Below the pieces are notes generated by a model. It saw only the letters and a list, made by a program, of their open reading frames with translations. It was not told where the DNA came from and did no database searches. A stretch of DNA of 64,000 bases from Inia geoffrensis (taxonomy: Eukaryota; Chordata; Mammalia; Artiodactyla; Iniidae), in assembly GCA_036417435.1 (NCBI GenBank), contig CM070907.1, positions 54,606,001 through 54,670,000 of the forward strand, given 5' to 3'. The translations under genes were made by a program, and so were the position numbers. Below are positions 1-11,836 of the stretch, in pieces. Numbering within the stretch: position 1 is the first letter of the stretch; each line of letters opens with the position of its first letter.

Positions 1-158
1 CATTGCGGAGCACAGGCTCCGGACGTGCAGGCTTAGCGGTCATGGCTCACGGGACCAGCCACTCCGCGGCACGTGGGATCTTCCCGGACCAGGGCACGAA
101 CCCGTGTCCCCTGCATTGGCAGGTGGACTCTCAACCACTGCACCACCAGGGAAGCCCA
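1..158 (-). mobile_element. CHR-type SINE, cut by window edge
   Basis: The tRNA-like head (reverse of gggcttccctggtgg) is at the right end, so the element is on the minus strand. Its 3' tail lies outside the window. It belongs to the short, roughly 200-base class. Confidence 0.9.
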
Positions 159-189
159 ATAATCCTATTTTTGTAAAAATAGATGGATG

Positions 190-1510
190 TGTCTATATAC
201 AATTTTTTTTTTTTTTAAAACTGAAATAGTAAAACATAAAAATGTTAAAAGTGATTATCTCTTGATGATGAATCACAGGGGATGTTTTACTACCTTTATG
301 TATTTCCCTCATTCCTTCCTTGGGAACAAAAACAAATATTACGGCTCTGCTATGAAGATACGGATTCTGGACTGACAGTCCTTTAGAGCAACGCCAAAGG
401 GTCTGACGGTACTTCTGCCCCCGTGTGTGTGCCCCCCACCCTGGGTGTTCTGACCAGTGAGGAAGCAGTCCCTTGTGCCTGGGCAGCGGCTGAGTGGCTG
501 CTTCTCTGGGTCCTGAGTGGCACAATCTCTCTTGATTCTTGGACCCTGGTCCAGGTGGGACAGAGGCCACTAATGAATTGCATCAGGATCTCTGGCTTAG
601 GAGGGTGCTGGGGACTCCTTCCAAGTGGGTGAGGAGAAGGACAAAGGAAAGATGCTGTCGAGCTGGCCCAGGAGCACATGACAGATGTGCAGGAAAAACA
701 TACTGAATAAATTAATGAAGGGGCGAGATCAACTTTGTGAATCTTTTTGGGTACATTGAGAATTCTTTTTTTCAAACGGTGAGTGAATCAGACAGAATTA
801 TAAAGAAATTAAATCATCAAGTACGAGTCACTGTGTATTAGCTGTCCCAGATCAGTAGAGCTCAGTCCTAGTAAAATCTAAAGGGTGAGAGACACCACTG
901 ACCCCTCAAGATTTCCCTGAGTTCTGGAGCAAGAAGGTCGCCTCTTCTCTCATTGTGGGACCCAGTCCATGGGGCGTCCAGTTACATTCCACTAAGTGCA
1001 GAGAAGGGGGTGGAACCAGGGGTCTCACTAGCTGTGTCTTCTCACCCCCCTGAGCTCACTAATCTCTCACTATTCCCCCCCAAAAAGTTCTGAACACACA
1101 GGATGTCCTTGGACACTTGACTGAAAATGACAGAAAGCCCCTGACCTTTTTCTAGTGAGAGCATTATTCATGTCCTCTGATTAGAATGACAGCCCATTGC
1201 TTTTTTCTTCCTTTCCTGAAAACCTATTCATGGAGTAGCGTCTGGGGGATTTCAAAGTTGGACATGACCTTGACAGCTTCTCTCCCGCCACTCTGCCTGG
1301 GGAGCCCTCAGGTATTCAGTGGTATTTCATGGGCTCCTGTGAGCCTCCCAAGAAGTTCCACAATTTCTAGACCAATTTCCATCTAATCACTCTGACATCT
1401 TCTGAGCAGGTGTGATTGCCATTTCCTGGCATTTACTCTTTATCCTGCCTCCCTCTGTTGTACATGGCTGTGATTTCTGCCCTCCAGCATTGGCAGAGGT
1501 TTAGAATCAA
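190..1510. other. No feature recognised
   Basis: Apart from an A/T run near 200-220 this stretch has no repeat I can name and no convincing coding signal. Open frames of up to 130 codons occur on the minus strand near 193-775, but they overlap each other in different frames and show no known domain. Confidence 0.5.
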
Positions 1511-1515
1511 AGACT

Positions 1516-1856
1516 GGGGACTTCCCTTGTGGCGCCGTGGTTAAGAATCCGCCTGCCAATGCAGGGGACACGGGTTCGAGCCCTGGTCCGGGAAGATCCC
1601 ACATGCCATGGAGCAACTTAAGCCCGTGTGCCACAACTACTGAGCCTGCGGTCTAGAGCCTGTGAGCCACAACTAATGAGCCCACATGCCACAACTACTG
1701 AGCCCATGTGCCTAGAGCCTATGCTCCGCAACAAGAGAAGCCACCACAATGAGAAGCCCTTGCACCGCAACAAAGAGCAGCCCCCTCTCGCTGCCAACTA
1801 GAGAAAGCCTGCATGCAGTAATGAAGACCCAACGCAGCCAATAAATTTTTTAAAAT
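1516..1856 (+). mobile_element. CHR-type SINE, long class
   Basis: The head reads gggacttcccttgtggcgcc and carries the B-box-like word gggttcgagcc. It is followed by repeated cacaactactgagcc units and a tail with gacccaacgcagccaataaa. Imperfect flanking copies of atcaaagact near 1,505 and 1,860 suggest a target duplication. Confidence 0.92.
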
Positions 1857-2314
1857 ACCATCAAACACTGAGTCAAGCACTCATGAAGGTCAGAGCTGGG
1901 GTTGTCCTTGGAGGGCCTTGTGTCCAATCCCCGCACATGAGAGTTCATTTCAGTTCTTTTCATCCATCATTACCGAGCTGCTCCTCTGAGCCTGACTTGG
2001 TGCCAGGCTCTGGGAGTTCAGAGCTGGTGTTCCTCAGTCTCTCCAGCAGGCCTTGAAGACTTTGTTCACAGTCTGAGAGTAGAAACAGATGGTAAACTTG
2101 CCAAATTCACTCATTAAGATAAGGCTTCAATAGAGGGCTGGATACAGTCCAGGAGTGGGGTTCAGAGGAGGGAATGGCCAATTGAGGTCAAAGAAAGCAG
2201 CGTAAGCAGAGGTGATATTTGAAATTTAAAAGTTGACATTTTCAAGGATAATAGTTAAGCGTTTTTCAGGAAGATGAGGGAGTAACAAACATTTCCAATA
2301 GAAACAGTAGCCTA

Positions 2315-2450
2315 GGAATTCCCTGGGGGTCCAGTGGTTAGGACTTGGCGCTTTCACTGCTGTGGGGACCTGGGTTCAATCCCTGACCAGAGAACTAAGG
2401 TCCCACAAACCATGTAGAACAGCCAAAAAAAAAAAAAAAAAAAAAAAAAA
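2315..2450 (+). mobile_element. Short tRNA-derived SINE, about 110 bp plus poly-A
   Basis: This is a monomeric form beginning ggaattccctgggggtccag and ending in 26 A residues at 2,425-2,450. Flanks 2,300-2,313 and 2,460-2,473 match at 12 of 14 positions and are read as the target duplication. Confidence 0.88.
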
Positions 2451-2475
2451 GAGAGAGAAAGAAACCGTGGCCTGA

Positions 2476-2595
2476 CGGTGCACAGCCTGGGCTCTGGAGT
2501 CAGACTGGCTGGGTTTGAATCCACCTCTGACTGGCAGTGTGACCTGGTCAAGTTATTTATTCACATCCTCTCTCAGCTCAGCTGTAAAATTCGCA
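2476..2595 (+). mobile_element. MIR (ancient tRNA-derived SINE)
   Basis: The core words gctctggagtcagactggct, gggtttgaatcc and gtgtgacctggtcaagtt match the MIR consensus in order. Confidence 0.85.
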
Positions 2596-2599
2596 GACA

Positions 2600-3425
2600 C
2601 CTGTAAGCAAGTATGTCCCACGCAGTCATGCAGCACGTCAGGGTGCCCTTCCTAAGGTCGTGCTCTTCCCCACTGAGAGTTGTATGTTTGTTACAACAGT
2701 TTTCCAGTGGATGGTAGTCAAGTGCTTGCTTTCTCATAATATCATGACACTTTATGACAGATGCAAGTTAAGGGTCTTGAGGAAGTGTGCCTTTTTCTAA
2801 TTTGCACAAAGACACCAAGTGGGCTACAGGTGACCCGATACTCATGGTGTTTTTCTTTCTCCTTTCAAAAGTGAAACTCTTTCTAACAGGCAGGGGTCAG
2901 AGGAGCTTCAGTCTTCCTGCCTCTCTTAAACTGTCCACCCAGGAGCACTCCTGACTGTTTGGGCCACTATCCACTGGGCTACAGGTCTCTGCCTCGGGAC
3001 CTGGGCCATAGCCCCCTCAATGGGCTGTGAACACCTTTCTCCACAGAAGCCCTGGAGGAGATGGGAAGGAACGGGGCCCCTTTCCCCACTTTTCTCTGCC
3101 CCTTCAGTCCCCCTAATTACACATCCATTTGGGCAGGGGATAAACCTTTCTGCACAGGAGGATTGGGACAATCCTAAAAGGTGCTACAATGTCCAGGGGG
3201 AAGGTCAAGGCTCTCCCTCTCTTGACATTTCCCAGCATATGGAAGGGAAACCCTTAGGATTTTTCATAAAAGAGAGGTTCCTACAGGGCACACCCCAGTT
3301 TCTAATCTCCCCTCACTTGCTCTGAGATTCACACCTCTCTTCCTCCAAAAGCCTCCTCTCACAAGCCTCTCACCTGCCTCCATTCCAGTCCCACAGAAAT
3401 CCAGTCGCCACCACAGTCACCCCTG
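2600..3425. other. No feature recognised
   Basis: This looks like single-copy sequence without a repeat or coding signal that I can name. Confidence 0.45.
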
Positions 3426-3429
3426 GATC

Positions 3430-3575
3430 CATCTATTCAGTCTACCCTGACCCCAGACCTGCTGAATCATGTTCCTGGGGTGGGGCAGTGAGAACACATA
3501 TCTGTGTTTTTAACATGTTTCCGGGTAGTTTTAAGATATGTTGAGGCTTGGAAACTTCTGCTCCTTGGTTCTCTC
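3430..3575 (+). mobile_element. MER5A-like hAT fragment
   Basis: The order of words around ctgctgaatcatgttcctgg, ggggtggggcagtgagaaca and ttgaggcttggaaactt resembles the non-autonomous Charlie-type element MER5A. The match is weak and the ends are not seen. Confidence 0.45.
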
Positions 3576-3639
3576 CTTCAAATGGAGGGGCTCAGATTGA
3601 CCATTCTAATAAGGATTTTATTAAATGCTTTAGTTCTCT

Positions 3640-3778
3640 TCTTGATGTATGTGAGGTGGGTATGTACGTGAGGTTTGTGCGTGAGATGTGCATGCATGTG
3701 AGTGTTATGGAAGTATGTGAGAGTGTGTGTTTGCAAGTGTGATATATGTGCATGTGGTGTGTGTGTTTGTGTTGAGGG
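3640..3778. repeat. Degenerate TG/ATG-rich microsatellite
   Basis: Alternating purine-pyrimidine sequence rich in gtgtgtg, gcatgcatg and tatgtga over about 140 bases. Its irregularity suggests an old, eroded (TG)n tract. Confidence 0.8.
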
Positions 3779-3779
3779 C

Positions 3780-5980
3780 AGCAGGCAGGCAGGGGGAAGG
3801 TGGATCTTAATAGCTATTTTTCTTTTGCTTTCTCTGTATTTTTCAACTTTCAACAAGGAGAAGTTGCTTAAGTAATAATAAGAAATGTTTTTAAGGAATA
3901 TTGCACTGTCATCCATCTTGAATCTCTTAGTCCCAGCAAATCCTGTAGGCACCCACTATCCCAGCCTGATACATCAGTGGGTGAGATCTGACGGACTGCT
4001 TTCAGAAACTGAGCTGTTCATAGGAGCCATCTGGAAATGTGGACCCCACCCTGTTCTGTCATCCAGGGCTTGCCCAGATGGCGTAGTAGGGCCTTGGCAG
4101 GGTCCTGAGCATTTGATTCCCAGGGCTCCTGGCAGCTTTGGAGCTGGATCCAGGCCAAGGTAGGGTAACCAGGTGCGCGCTCCAGCTCTGAGAGAGGCCT
4201 GGTGAGAGCCAGGATGGCACAGAGCAGTCCCATCCAAGAGCTGCTCTAGCGCCTCACCTCCCAGACATGCATTATTCTCCTTGTATTGCTTTTTGAAATC
4301 GGGATGTGTCTGAAAATTTGCATGTACATTTAGTGAAGTGATATTTCTTGGTTTCCCAAAAGGCTCTTATTAAATCTGCAAGTTATACACAGAATGGAGC
4401 ACAGTGCCTGGCTCATAGTAAAATGTCTGTTAGTAAATGAATACGCACATGAAAAGGAAAAACTAATATCTATTTTCTTGTTAAGAGGAATATGCCTCCC
4501 ACTCATCCCAAAGTTAGTGATGTTTGTTTTGGGGTCTCTCGGGGGCTTGATTAGCTGGACACAGTCTCCCTGGGAACGTCACAGAGACGCGGTGACCTGT
4601 GAGCCTGCCTGAGGAGACAGGCATTTTCCTCCATGTTCTCATCCACACAATGCTCCTCAGTCATCTCCCCAAGAGCAGGAGAAATTGCCTGGTACAAAGT
4701 TGAAGTTCAGGGCAGGGTTCCGCCGTGTCCGGGCCGCCTCCCATCTAAGGCACGTGGACTTCCTGCCTAGAGCAGGCCTTCTCCTTCAGGAACACCTCTG
4801 CTCACAAAAAGCAAGGGACAGACCTGAGCAGCCACAGTGTAGCGAGATGTGAATTTAAAGCAACAGGCACAATTAATTTTTTTTTAAAAAAACAATAGCC
4901 ACCTCCTACTCCTCTTGCAGGACAAAGGAGTGGCAAGGCTTAAAGGGATACTAAAATAGAAAAAGGGGATTTATTCCACATGTAGAATATTTCATCACTA
5001 CAAGAAAATTGAGTATCTTGAATGATTATCCCTTTGGCCTCAGAAGGGAGTGGCTGAGTCCAGTGGTCTCTAAGGGGGTGCACTTGGCGGTCTGGGCACC
5101 TCCTCTCCCATTCTCTAGCTGCTGTTCCCTCCCACCCCACACACGCACACTCACTCTAAACCACCCCTTAGGTGGAAGTGGAGGGGAGGTGAGATCCTAG
5201 CAGCCAAAGTCAAAATTGACAGGTGCAGACATAACTTGGCACTGGGGCCTTCTTCAAGATAGCTGTCCGATCATTGGCATTTGTCTTGTGGGAGGGTCCA
5301 TGGGTCCCTCACAGCCCTTCCCCATCCCTGGAGATCTCCCACCTATGGCACCTTGACATGGCTTTGCCTTTCTGACTGACAGTTCAGCTCCCATTCAACC
5401 CCTCTAGGGGGTCACCTTCCCTTCTAGAAGGTCCTCTTAATCCTGTTCCTCTCCATGGAGACACACCTGGTCCTAGGAAGCAGCCAGGCATTCTAGCCCA
5501 GCCAGAGTCTTGGCCCTTCCCAAAGCACGCCATCTCACGACTTGGCCACGAGTGGGCGCTCTAGCCAAGCCCCTCACCCATAGGCATTTTCAGGTGTGGG
5601 TCAGGGACTAGGTCTACAACCGTTAAATGTTAAGGCACACAAAACACATTCTCTGGATGGTTCCCTGGAAGCCCCCTCAGTTGGTTTAAGAAAGGAAGAA
5701 GTTCCCCTTTACCCTTCCCACATGGGGGTCGGGAATGGACACAGATGGGGCAGAGATGGACAATATTGTCCACTCTCCAATGAAATCTTCATTTCTTCTT
5801 TTTCTGTCAAAGTCTCAGCTTTCGTGTATCTTCACAGTGGTTGTTTTAGTCTCTTAGCTTGTCACAGGTAGGTTGTCTTGCCCTTGGTCATTGGTGCCTC
5901 CAAGGACACGCCCAGACAAGCAGGAAGCTGCCTCAGCCCTGTCAGGCTTCATTGATTCCAGCAGCCCTTAGATGCACACG
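3780..5980. other. Mostly unassigned sequence
   Basis: No gene signal is seen. A short MIR 3' piece lies at about 4,395-4,445, recognised by agtgcctggctcatagtaaa. An A/T run is at 4,876-4,892. The rest is unassigned; open frames here are below 100 codons and lack recognisable content. Confidence 0.45.
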
Positions 5981-5984
5981 GAGT

Positions 5985-6195
5985 CAGTGAGATATGGATT
6001 CAGATCCCAGCCCTTTGCTTAACAAGCCTCTGGGGCAAGTTACAGAACTCTTGGCTTCAAGTTCCTCCCTTGCAAATCAGGTTTAAAAACCCTCAGTTCA
6101 CAGGGCTTGGGAGAAGTTTAGGGAGATAATATTGCAAGGCATTTGGCACAGTGCCTGGCTTATGATAAATGTTCACTAAATAGGAATCGTTACTC
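5985..6195 (+). mobile_element. MIR
   Basis: The words gattcagatcccagccct, ggcaagttacagaactctt, and cacagtgcctggcttatgat appear in MIR order over about 200 bases. Confidence 0.82.
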
Positions 6196-6359
6196 TCACA
6201 GTCCTGCTGAGATGTGAGCTTCCTGCTCTCAGCCTGGGAGGCATTCAGGCTTTCAAAGGCTGTTCTGCAGCAGAGATAACCTCGTCCATTTTGCTGCCAG
6301 TTGCTAGTTTGGCTCCCTGAAGCGCTGGGTAAAGACCACAGGGGTTATCTTCACACAAG

Positions 6360-6560
6360 GCCTGGTTCCCATCCTGCCCTATCACACCTCAGCTAGATGA
6401 CCTTAATGTCCCTGAGCTCTAGGTTCTTCCCTTGAAAAGTGAAGACAACGTCAAACTGTCTTGGAAGCAAACCCTCCTTGGCCTCACTGGGCCGTTGTGA
6501 GGATGAAATTAGGTGGCATATGGCAGGTGTCTGGCACAAGGCTTGTAGCCTGGGGGCCCT
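6360..6560 (+). mobile_element. Probable MIR
   Basis: A weaker match: gatgaccttaatgtccctgagctct, in part, followed by gttgtgaggatgaaattagg and tgtctggcacaaggc, spaced as in MIR. Confidence 0.55.
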
Positions 6561-6665
6561 CAGCAGTGGATAATTTCATCACCCTCCCCACTAAGGTGGT
6601 ATCTGTCACCTACATGTCTTAATCCACAAAACTATTGTGAAGTTTGAAGAAAAGACTATGCAAGA

Positions 6666-6876
6666 GGGACTTCCCTGGTGGCACGTTGGTTAAGACTCCG
6701 CGCTCCCAATGCAGGGGGCCCGGGGTTCGATCCCTGGTCAGGGAACTAGATCCCACATGCATGCCGCAGCTCAGAGTTCGCATGCCACAACTAAGGAGCC
6801 GGGGAGCCACAACTAAGGAGCCTGCCTGCTGCAACTAAGACCCGGCACAACCAAATAAATAAATATTAAAAAAAAA
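6666..6876 (+). mobile_element. CHR-related SINE with perfect target duplication
   Basis: The head gggacttccctggtggcac is followed by ttcgatccctggtcaggg and a tail of cca(aata)n. The 16-base flanks 6,650-6,665 and 6,877-6,892 are identical, which marks a target-primed insertion. Confidence 0.93.
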
Positions 6877-6899
6877 AAAAGACTATGCAAGATTGTACC

Positions 6900-7380
6900 T
6901 TATAAAGGGTCGCATGCGTTGTAAAGGTTGAGTGGGCTCTGATGACTAGCCTGAAGAATGCGGAGGCCAGAGGGTCTCTGAAAACTTCCTGAAGAAGAAA
7001 CCACTTTAAATTTCCTTCCTCAAGGAAGATTCAAAAGAGTCTGTTCTGCTGAAATGTGTATTCCTTTCATAGGAATAGCACACACATGATTGGTAAAGGG
7101 GATACAGTGTCCATATTATGTGGAAGTCATATTGATTCCTATGCAGTATATTCCAGCCTGTGCATGTTTTGAAGCAATTAGGAGCACACCTTCTCACCAC
7201 TAAAGAGGAAGTTGTAGCATTTTATGAAGACCTTAAAAAACACGGAAAATCCTGCAGAAGTGCTTTTCTCTGGTACAAGTCGTCACTGGTTTAGTGGCTT
7301 CATGAACCACAATCCCTTCCAATGTTAGGCTCTCTGGGGAAGTGGAGAGTGCAGATACTTCCTCTGGTATTTCAGAAAAA
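6900..7380. other. No feature recognised
   Basis: AT-moderate sequence without a repeat or coding signal that I can name. Confidence 0.4.
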
Positions 7381-7400
7381 AAATTTTTTTGTTGTTTTTG

Positions 7401-7593
7401 TGGTACGCGGGCCTCTCACTGTTGTGGCCTCTCCCGTTGCGGAGCACAGGCTCCAGACGCGCAGGCTCAGCAGCCATGGCTCACAGGCCCAGCCGCTCCA
7501 CGGCATGTGGGATCTTCCCGGAGCGGGGCACGAACCCGCATCCCCTGCATCGGCAGGCGGACTGTCAACCACTGCGCCACCAGGGAAGCCCAG
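7401..7593 (-). mobile_element. CHR-type SINE, short class
   Basis: Reads from ggtacgcgggcctctcactg to gccaccagggaagccc, the reverse complement of the family. Identical 12-base flanks ttgttgtttttg (7,389-7,400 and 7,594-7,605) fit a target duplication overlapping the tail. Confidence 0.92.
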
Positions 7594-7800
7594 TTGTTGT
7601 TTTTGAAGAAGTCTAAACCTTAGATTTTTCACTTTGGTGGACCTAGCCTCTGTTAGAGGCAAATGCCATAAAGATCCTACATCTGGGCGAAAAGAAAAAA
7701 CCTCAGGTTTAAGTCTGCTAGGACAAAGTGACCATGAATCTGGGAACAAATGCTGCTGGTGATTTAGCCCGTCTGCTCTTTGATTGGGATCGGTGCTGTT

Positions 7801-8014
7801 GTTATTGTTGTTGTTGTTTTTTGTGGCGCACAGGCCTTTCACTGTTGTGGCCTCTCCCGTTGCGGAGCACAGGCTCCGGACGCCCAGGGTCAGCGGCCAT
7901 GGCTCAGGGGCCCAGCCGCTCCGCGGCATGTGGGATCTTCCCGGACCGGGGCACGAACCCGTGTCCCCTGCATCGGCAGGCGGACTCCCAACCACCGCAC
8001 CACCAGGGAAGCCC
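7801..8014 (-). mobile_element. CHR-type SINE, short class
   Basis: Same class and orientation as its neighbour 400 bases to the left. The flanks tcggtgctgtt at 7,790-7,800 and 8,015-8,025 are identical. The tail is a degenerate (GTT)n run. The antisense open frame of 207 codons that spans both SINEs is SINE sequence, not a gene. Confidence 0.93.
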
Positions 8015-8137
8015 TCGGTGCTGTTTTTTTGTTAGAGCTCTGCTTACAAAGACCCATAGGTTTTAAATGATCTGCTCCAAATTTGTTTGTTAAACCCTTT
8101 CGTATTTACACCATGTGATTTTGCAAAAGGATTTTGT

Positions 8138-8176
8138 TTTACTTTGTTTTGTTTTGTTTTGTTTTGTTTTGTTTTC
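8138..8176. repeat. (TTTTG)n microsatellite
   Basis: About seven units of the pentamer ttttg in a row. Confidence 0.9.
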
Positions 8177-8374
8177 AGGATCATATATATGGCATTGTGG
8201 CAAACATGCCCTCATCAGGATCTGATCAGCAAATCAGAATTACCTAAACCTCCAAGAAGCAACACTAAAGTGCTCTGGGGGCAGTTCATTTCCCCTCACC
8301 TACACATTTTCCAGGTTTGATGAAAGTCATGTTACCACGGCAAGAGAATATTCCTCACACAGAAAAAAGTGAAA

Positions 8375-8610
8375 CTCGGATATAACCTCCTCCAGGAAGC
8401 CCACCCCCGCCCCCCATGCAGCCAAGTTGGTCTAGGTGCTCCTTCTCTGGTTCCCCCAGCTTCCTGTATTTCTCTGTCTCTGTTCAGATTACATCGTGTG
8501 GTCATTGCCCATGTCCATATCTGTTCCCACCCCCTAATGTGATGTCATTGGTCTTCCAGGGTCCAGGACTCAGCATAAGGCCAGCCACTGGGGTGGCATC
8601 AGGAAACATT
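8375..8610 (+). mobile_element. L2 fragment
   Basis: Words such as cctccaggaagcccaccccc, ctgtatttctctgtctctgt and gtccaggactcagcataagg follow the order of the L2 3' part, with heavy divergence. Confidence 0.6.
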
Positions 8611-8939
8611 ATGAACTGAACAGAATGATATAGGAGCACAGTTGAGGGCTGGTGAATATAATAGTGTGACTCTTTGCCTGTACTTCTAGTCTTTGAGAAT
8701 TTATTTCAGAGTTTACCATTGTAAGCCAGTTGTAAGCCTGTTGGAACACTTTTTATAAAGCTTGCAAAGTATTTCAGTTTTGCTTACTCGCTCTGGCACA
8801 GGCTTCCTCGCAGCCTAAATATCCCCCTGAGCCTCGGAGAGCTATGTGGACGCATACAAAACCAGGGACAGGACCCTGAACGCTGCGTGTGAATGATGAA
8901 TAAAACCAGGGCAGCAGAGAATGGGAGGGGGGTGATAAA

Positions 8940-9065
8940 AAAGCCTGGGGCTCTGAGTTAAGCCAAGCTCTAAGCCACACTCTGCCATTCACACACATTG
9001 TGTGTGAGAGTCACTTTGCCTCCCTGAGCTGTAGTTTCCTTCTCTGTGGAATGAGGGTCTTGGAG
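8940..9065 (+). mobile_element. MIR
   Basis: Contains gagagtcactttgcctccct, gagctgtagtttccttctct and aatgagggtcttgg in MIR order. Confidence 0.65.
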
Positions 9066-9219
9066 TAGGTTTCATTATTTGTTCAACATATACAGGTCTT
9101 CAGGACCTGCACAGTCCCACAGAGGAAAAACTGAAGACAAGGCTGCCCTCGGGAGGTCACAGCCTGGAGAGTGAGACAGGCTCGTGCCCACAAGTCCCTG
9201 GGTGGATGTAGGAGAAATT

Positions 9220-9425
9220 AACATTTACTGAGCACCAGCTGTGTCCCCAGCACTTATATCTAATGTCTAATTTAATGCCCCCTCTAAGGTAGCCATTATT
9301 ACCCCCATTTTATAGTGGGGAAACTGAGGCTCAAGAGGTTAAGTGACCACGTGTGCTAGCAAGCAACAGAGCTGGCCTTTGAACCCATGTCTGCCTGACT
9401 CTAAAGACCAAGATGGTTCCCACCC
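9220..9425 (-). mobile_element. MIR
   Basis: Reverse-strand MIR: acatttactgagcaccagct, ttaccccc then attttatagtggggaaactg and gaggctcaagaggttaagtg, then tttgaacccatgtctgcctg. Confidence 0.88.
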
Positions 9426-9604
9426 AATTTGAACAGTCTATGACTTCATGATTTAAAAAAAAAATTAATTCAGGAGAATGCATGTTCATTTCCTTCCTTA
9501 AATCCGGGCTTTTAACTATGTAAGTTTAAAAAAAAAATTTTTTTTTGATTCAGGAAGTGGATAATGTCCTGTTTTAGATTATATGTTACAAAAAGCTGAA
9601 AGAT

Positions 9605-10180
9605 GGCTCATTTGTTCATTCATTCATTCACTCAATCATGCAACAAATACTTATTGAGCGTTTATTATGTACTGACCATGCACTGCTCTAAACACTGCGT
9701 ATATCATAATGCACAAAGACAGACGAAGTCTCTGTTTTTATGGAACTGACTTTGTATTGGGAAGCAGATGATAAAGATGAAAACAACAAATAAGATGATT
9801 TCGGTTTATTCTAAATTCTGGGAGAAATGTAATCTAGGAGAATTGACATGGTAAATTTGGGTTCCATCTAAGTTAAGGTAGTTAGAAATGGCCTGAGGGT
9901 ATGAAATTTGAGCTGAGATCAGGTTGAGAAAGACCTAGCCAAGTGATGACCTAGGGAAAGTGCTTCCTGGGCTGAGGGAATAGTAGGTGAAAAGGCACTG
10001 AGGTAGGGCCAAGTGAGAGTCTCTGAGGAACAGAAAGGAAGCCGGTGTGTCTGGAGTAGATTAACAATAGGGAAAGTGGCAGAAAATGACGTAGGAGGGA
10101 GATGGGATCATACAGGGCCATGGCACGGAGTTTAGACAGCTAGAGAAAGTCACTGGCGAAAGGTAAGCAAGGTAATGACA
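9605..10180 (-). mobile_element. L2 3' part
   Basis: Starts with (attc)n then caacaaatacttattgagcg, the reverse of the L2 3' end. It continues through tttatggaactgactttgta to gggcaagtgagag-like and gaggaacagaaaggaagcc words. Confidence 0.82.
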
Positions 10181-10479
10181 TTCAGCCTTAGAAATGAGAG
10201 GAACAGTAGAGTCATTCTGACCTAAGCACCTCACCTCACATTGGTCCAGCGGAAGAGACCTGCCCAGAGACTAACAGGGTCAGTGAGTGGGAGAGCCAGG
10301 TGTTAGTGGGAGACCCCATTTAAGCAGAGCACTCAGCCAAACCACTGACTCCCTGTAATGCAACTGCCCAGCCACTGCCCTGGCCCGGGCCACCAGTGTG
10401 TCTTTCTCCTGATCTATTGCACTAACCTTCACTGGTGTTCTGACTGTCACCCTCACCCTCCTAAGGTTTATTGTCCACA

Positions 10480-10695
10480 CAGCAGGCAGAATGAACATGG
10501 TAAACCTTAATTTAGATAATGTCTCACCTCTGCTCAACCCCTCTGACGTCCTCCCTGTACCTCACTGTACCTGTTTATTTGTCTCCCCACCAACCCAGAG
10601 AGCAGGCCCTTGTCTTAAATATCCTTGGATCCTTGGTGTGCCGGATAGAGGATCTGGCACATAAAAGGCACTCAGTAAATGCTGAATGAATAAAT
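10480..10695 (+). mobile_element. L2 3' end
   Basis: gataatgtctcacctctgct, gagagcaggcccttgtctta and ggcactcagtaaatgctgaa lead into a (gaataaat) end, as in L2. Confidence 0.72.
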
Positions 10696-10784
10696 AAACA
10701 TGTAAATATAAAATCTGCAAACAAGCACACTAGGTGATTTAATTTCTGTCTATGTAGGGGAATCTATCTGGTTATTAATTATGG

Positions 10785-11010
10785 ATAGCACATTGGTTAA
10801 GAGCATGGGGTTTGAACTGGACCTCCTTGGGTTCAAATCCTTTCTCATCCGGTTACCAATGCTTTGACCTTGGATAAGTCATTAACCCCTTTGAGTCTCA
10901 GTTTCCTTGTCTATCTAGTGGGGATAATAATAGTATCCAACTCACAGTGTTGTTACACGTATTACATTAGTTGGTATACATAATAAACCATTCTTGGTAC
11001 CTCTCAACTA
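10785..11010 (+). mobile_element. MIR, nearly full length
   Basis: Runs from tagcacattggttaagagca through gggttcaaatcc, ttgagtctcagtttccttgt and ggggataataatagtatcca to a 3' end at cattcttggtac. Confidence 0.9.
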
Positions 11011-11089
11011 TTAGTCATTGATATCATTGTTGATATCTCCATATGCAGTGAGGGAAACGAATGCCAGAAAGGTCTGGATGGCTTCAGTG

Positions 11090-11275
11090 GAGACTCCTGG
11101 TATAGGAGAAAAAGTGCTGTCTTTGGAAGTTTCCCCTCATTTGCTGGGGCAACCTTGGGCAAGTCATTTCATGCTTCAGAGTCTGTTTACACATCTGAAA
11201 AATGGAGATAATCTTACTCCAGCTGTAGCTTTGAGATTAAGTATATCAAGTTTCTGGCACAGTAACTAGCACCTA
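11090..11275 (+). mobile_element. MIR
   Basis: ccttgggcaagtcatttcat, gtttacacatctgaaaaatg and ttctggcacagtaactagca are in MIR order. Confidence 0.8.
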
Positions 11276-11284
11276 ATTCCAAAG

Positions 11285-11440
11285 GCAACAAATGTTTCCT
11301 TTTGCTCTTCTCCCCACTGGCCTGTGAGCTTGCCAAGCACAGGATCCTTGTTAACCGGGCCTGAATCTGCCCACCCGCTCATGCCTAGCACAGAGTCTGG
11401 CCCTGTGAACAGACAGTAAACAGTGAATAGAGAATTAATA
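11285..11440 (+). mobile_element. L2 3' fragment
   Basis: ctccccactggcctgtgagc, gccaagcacaggatccttgt and cctagcacagagtctggccc match the end of L2. Confidence 0.65.
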
Positions 11441-11599
11441 CTTGTGGACTCCGAAGTGGGCTCCCTTCGCCTGCTGCACACATCTGTCCCTTCAGTTTTG
11501 TTTTTCCTGCCAGAAATCTGGTCAGGAGAATCATCATCTCTCATGGTGGCTATGCCAACAACCACCTACTGATCTCCCCATTCAGAGAAGGTCTTGTCC

Positions 11600-11794
11600 C
11601 TCCAGCTTACTGAACGTGGTGCCAGATTTGTCTTTTTAAAGCACAGACCATGTCCCTTGCCTTGCGCAGTAGCCTTCATGGCCCACCAGAGCTACCCCCC
11701 ACCCCAAGCTCCTTAGGCTGGTGTTTAAGGCTCACTACAGACCACCCCTGGCTGCCCCTGCCATCATGTCCTCTCTCTCTGCCCCTCTAACCTT

Positions 11795-11836
<42 letters not shown>

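Noticed and set aside
1516..1600. tRNA gene from the A- and B-box-like words in SINE heads
   Set aside because: The heads are tRNA-derived parts of SINEs. They lack a complete cloverleaf and CCA-end context and are followed by SINE bodies.
7372..7995. A 207-codon minus-strand frame
   Set aside because: It lies almost wholly in two CHR-type SINEs. Similar peptides recur at many other SINE copies in the window, which shows repeat origin.
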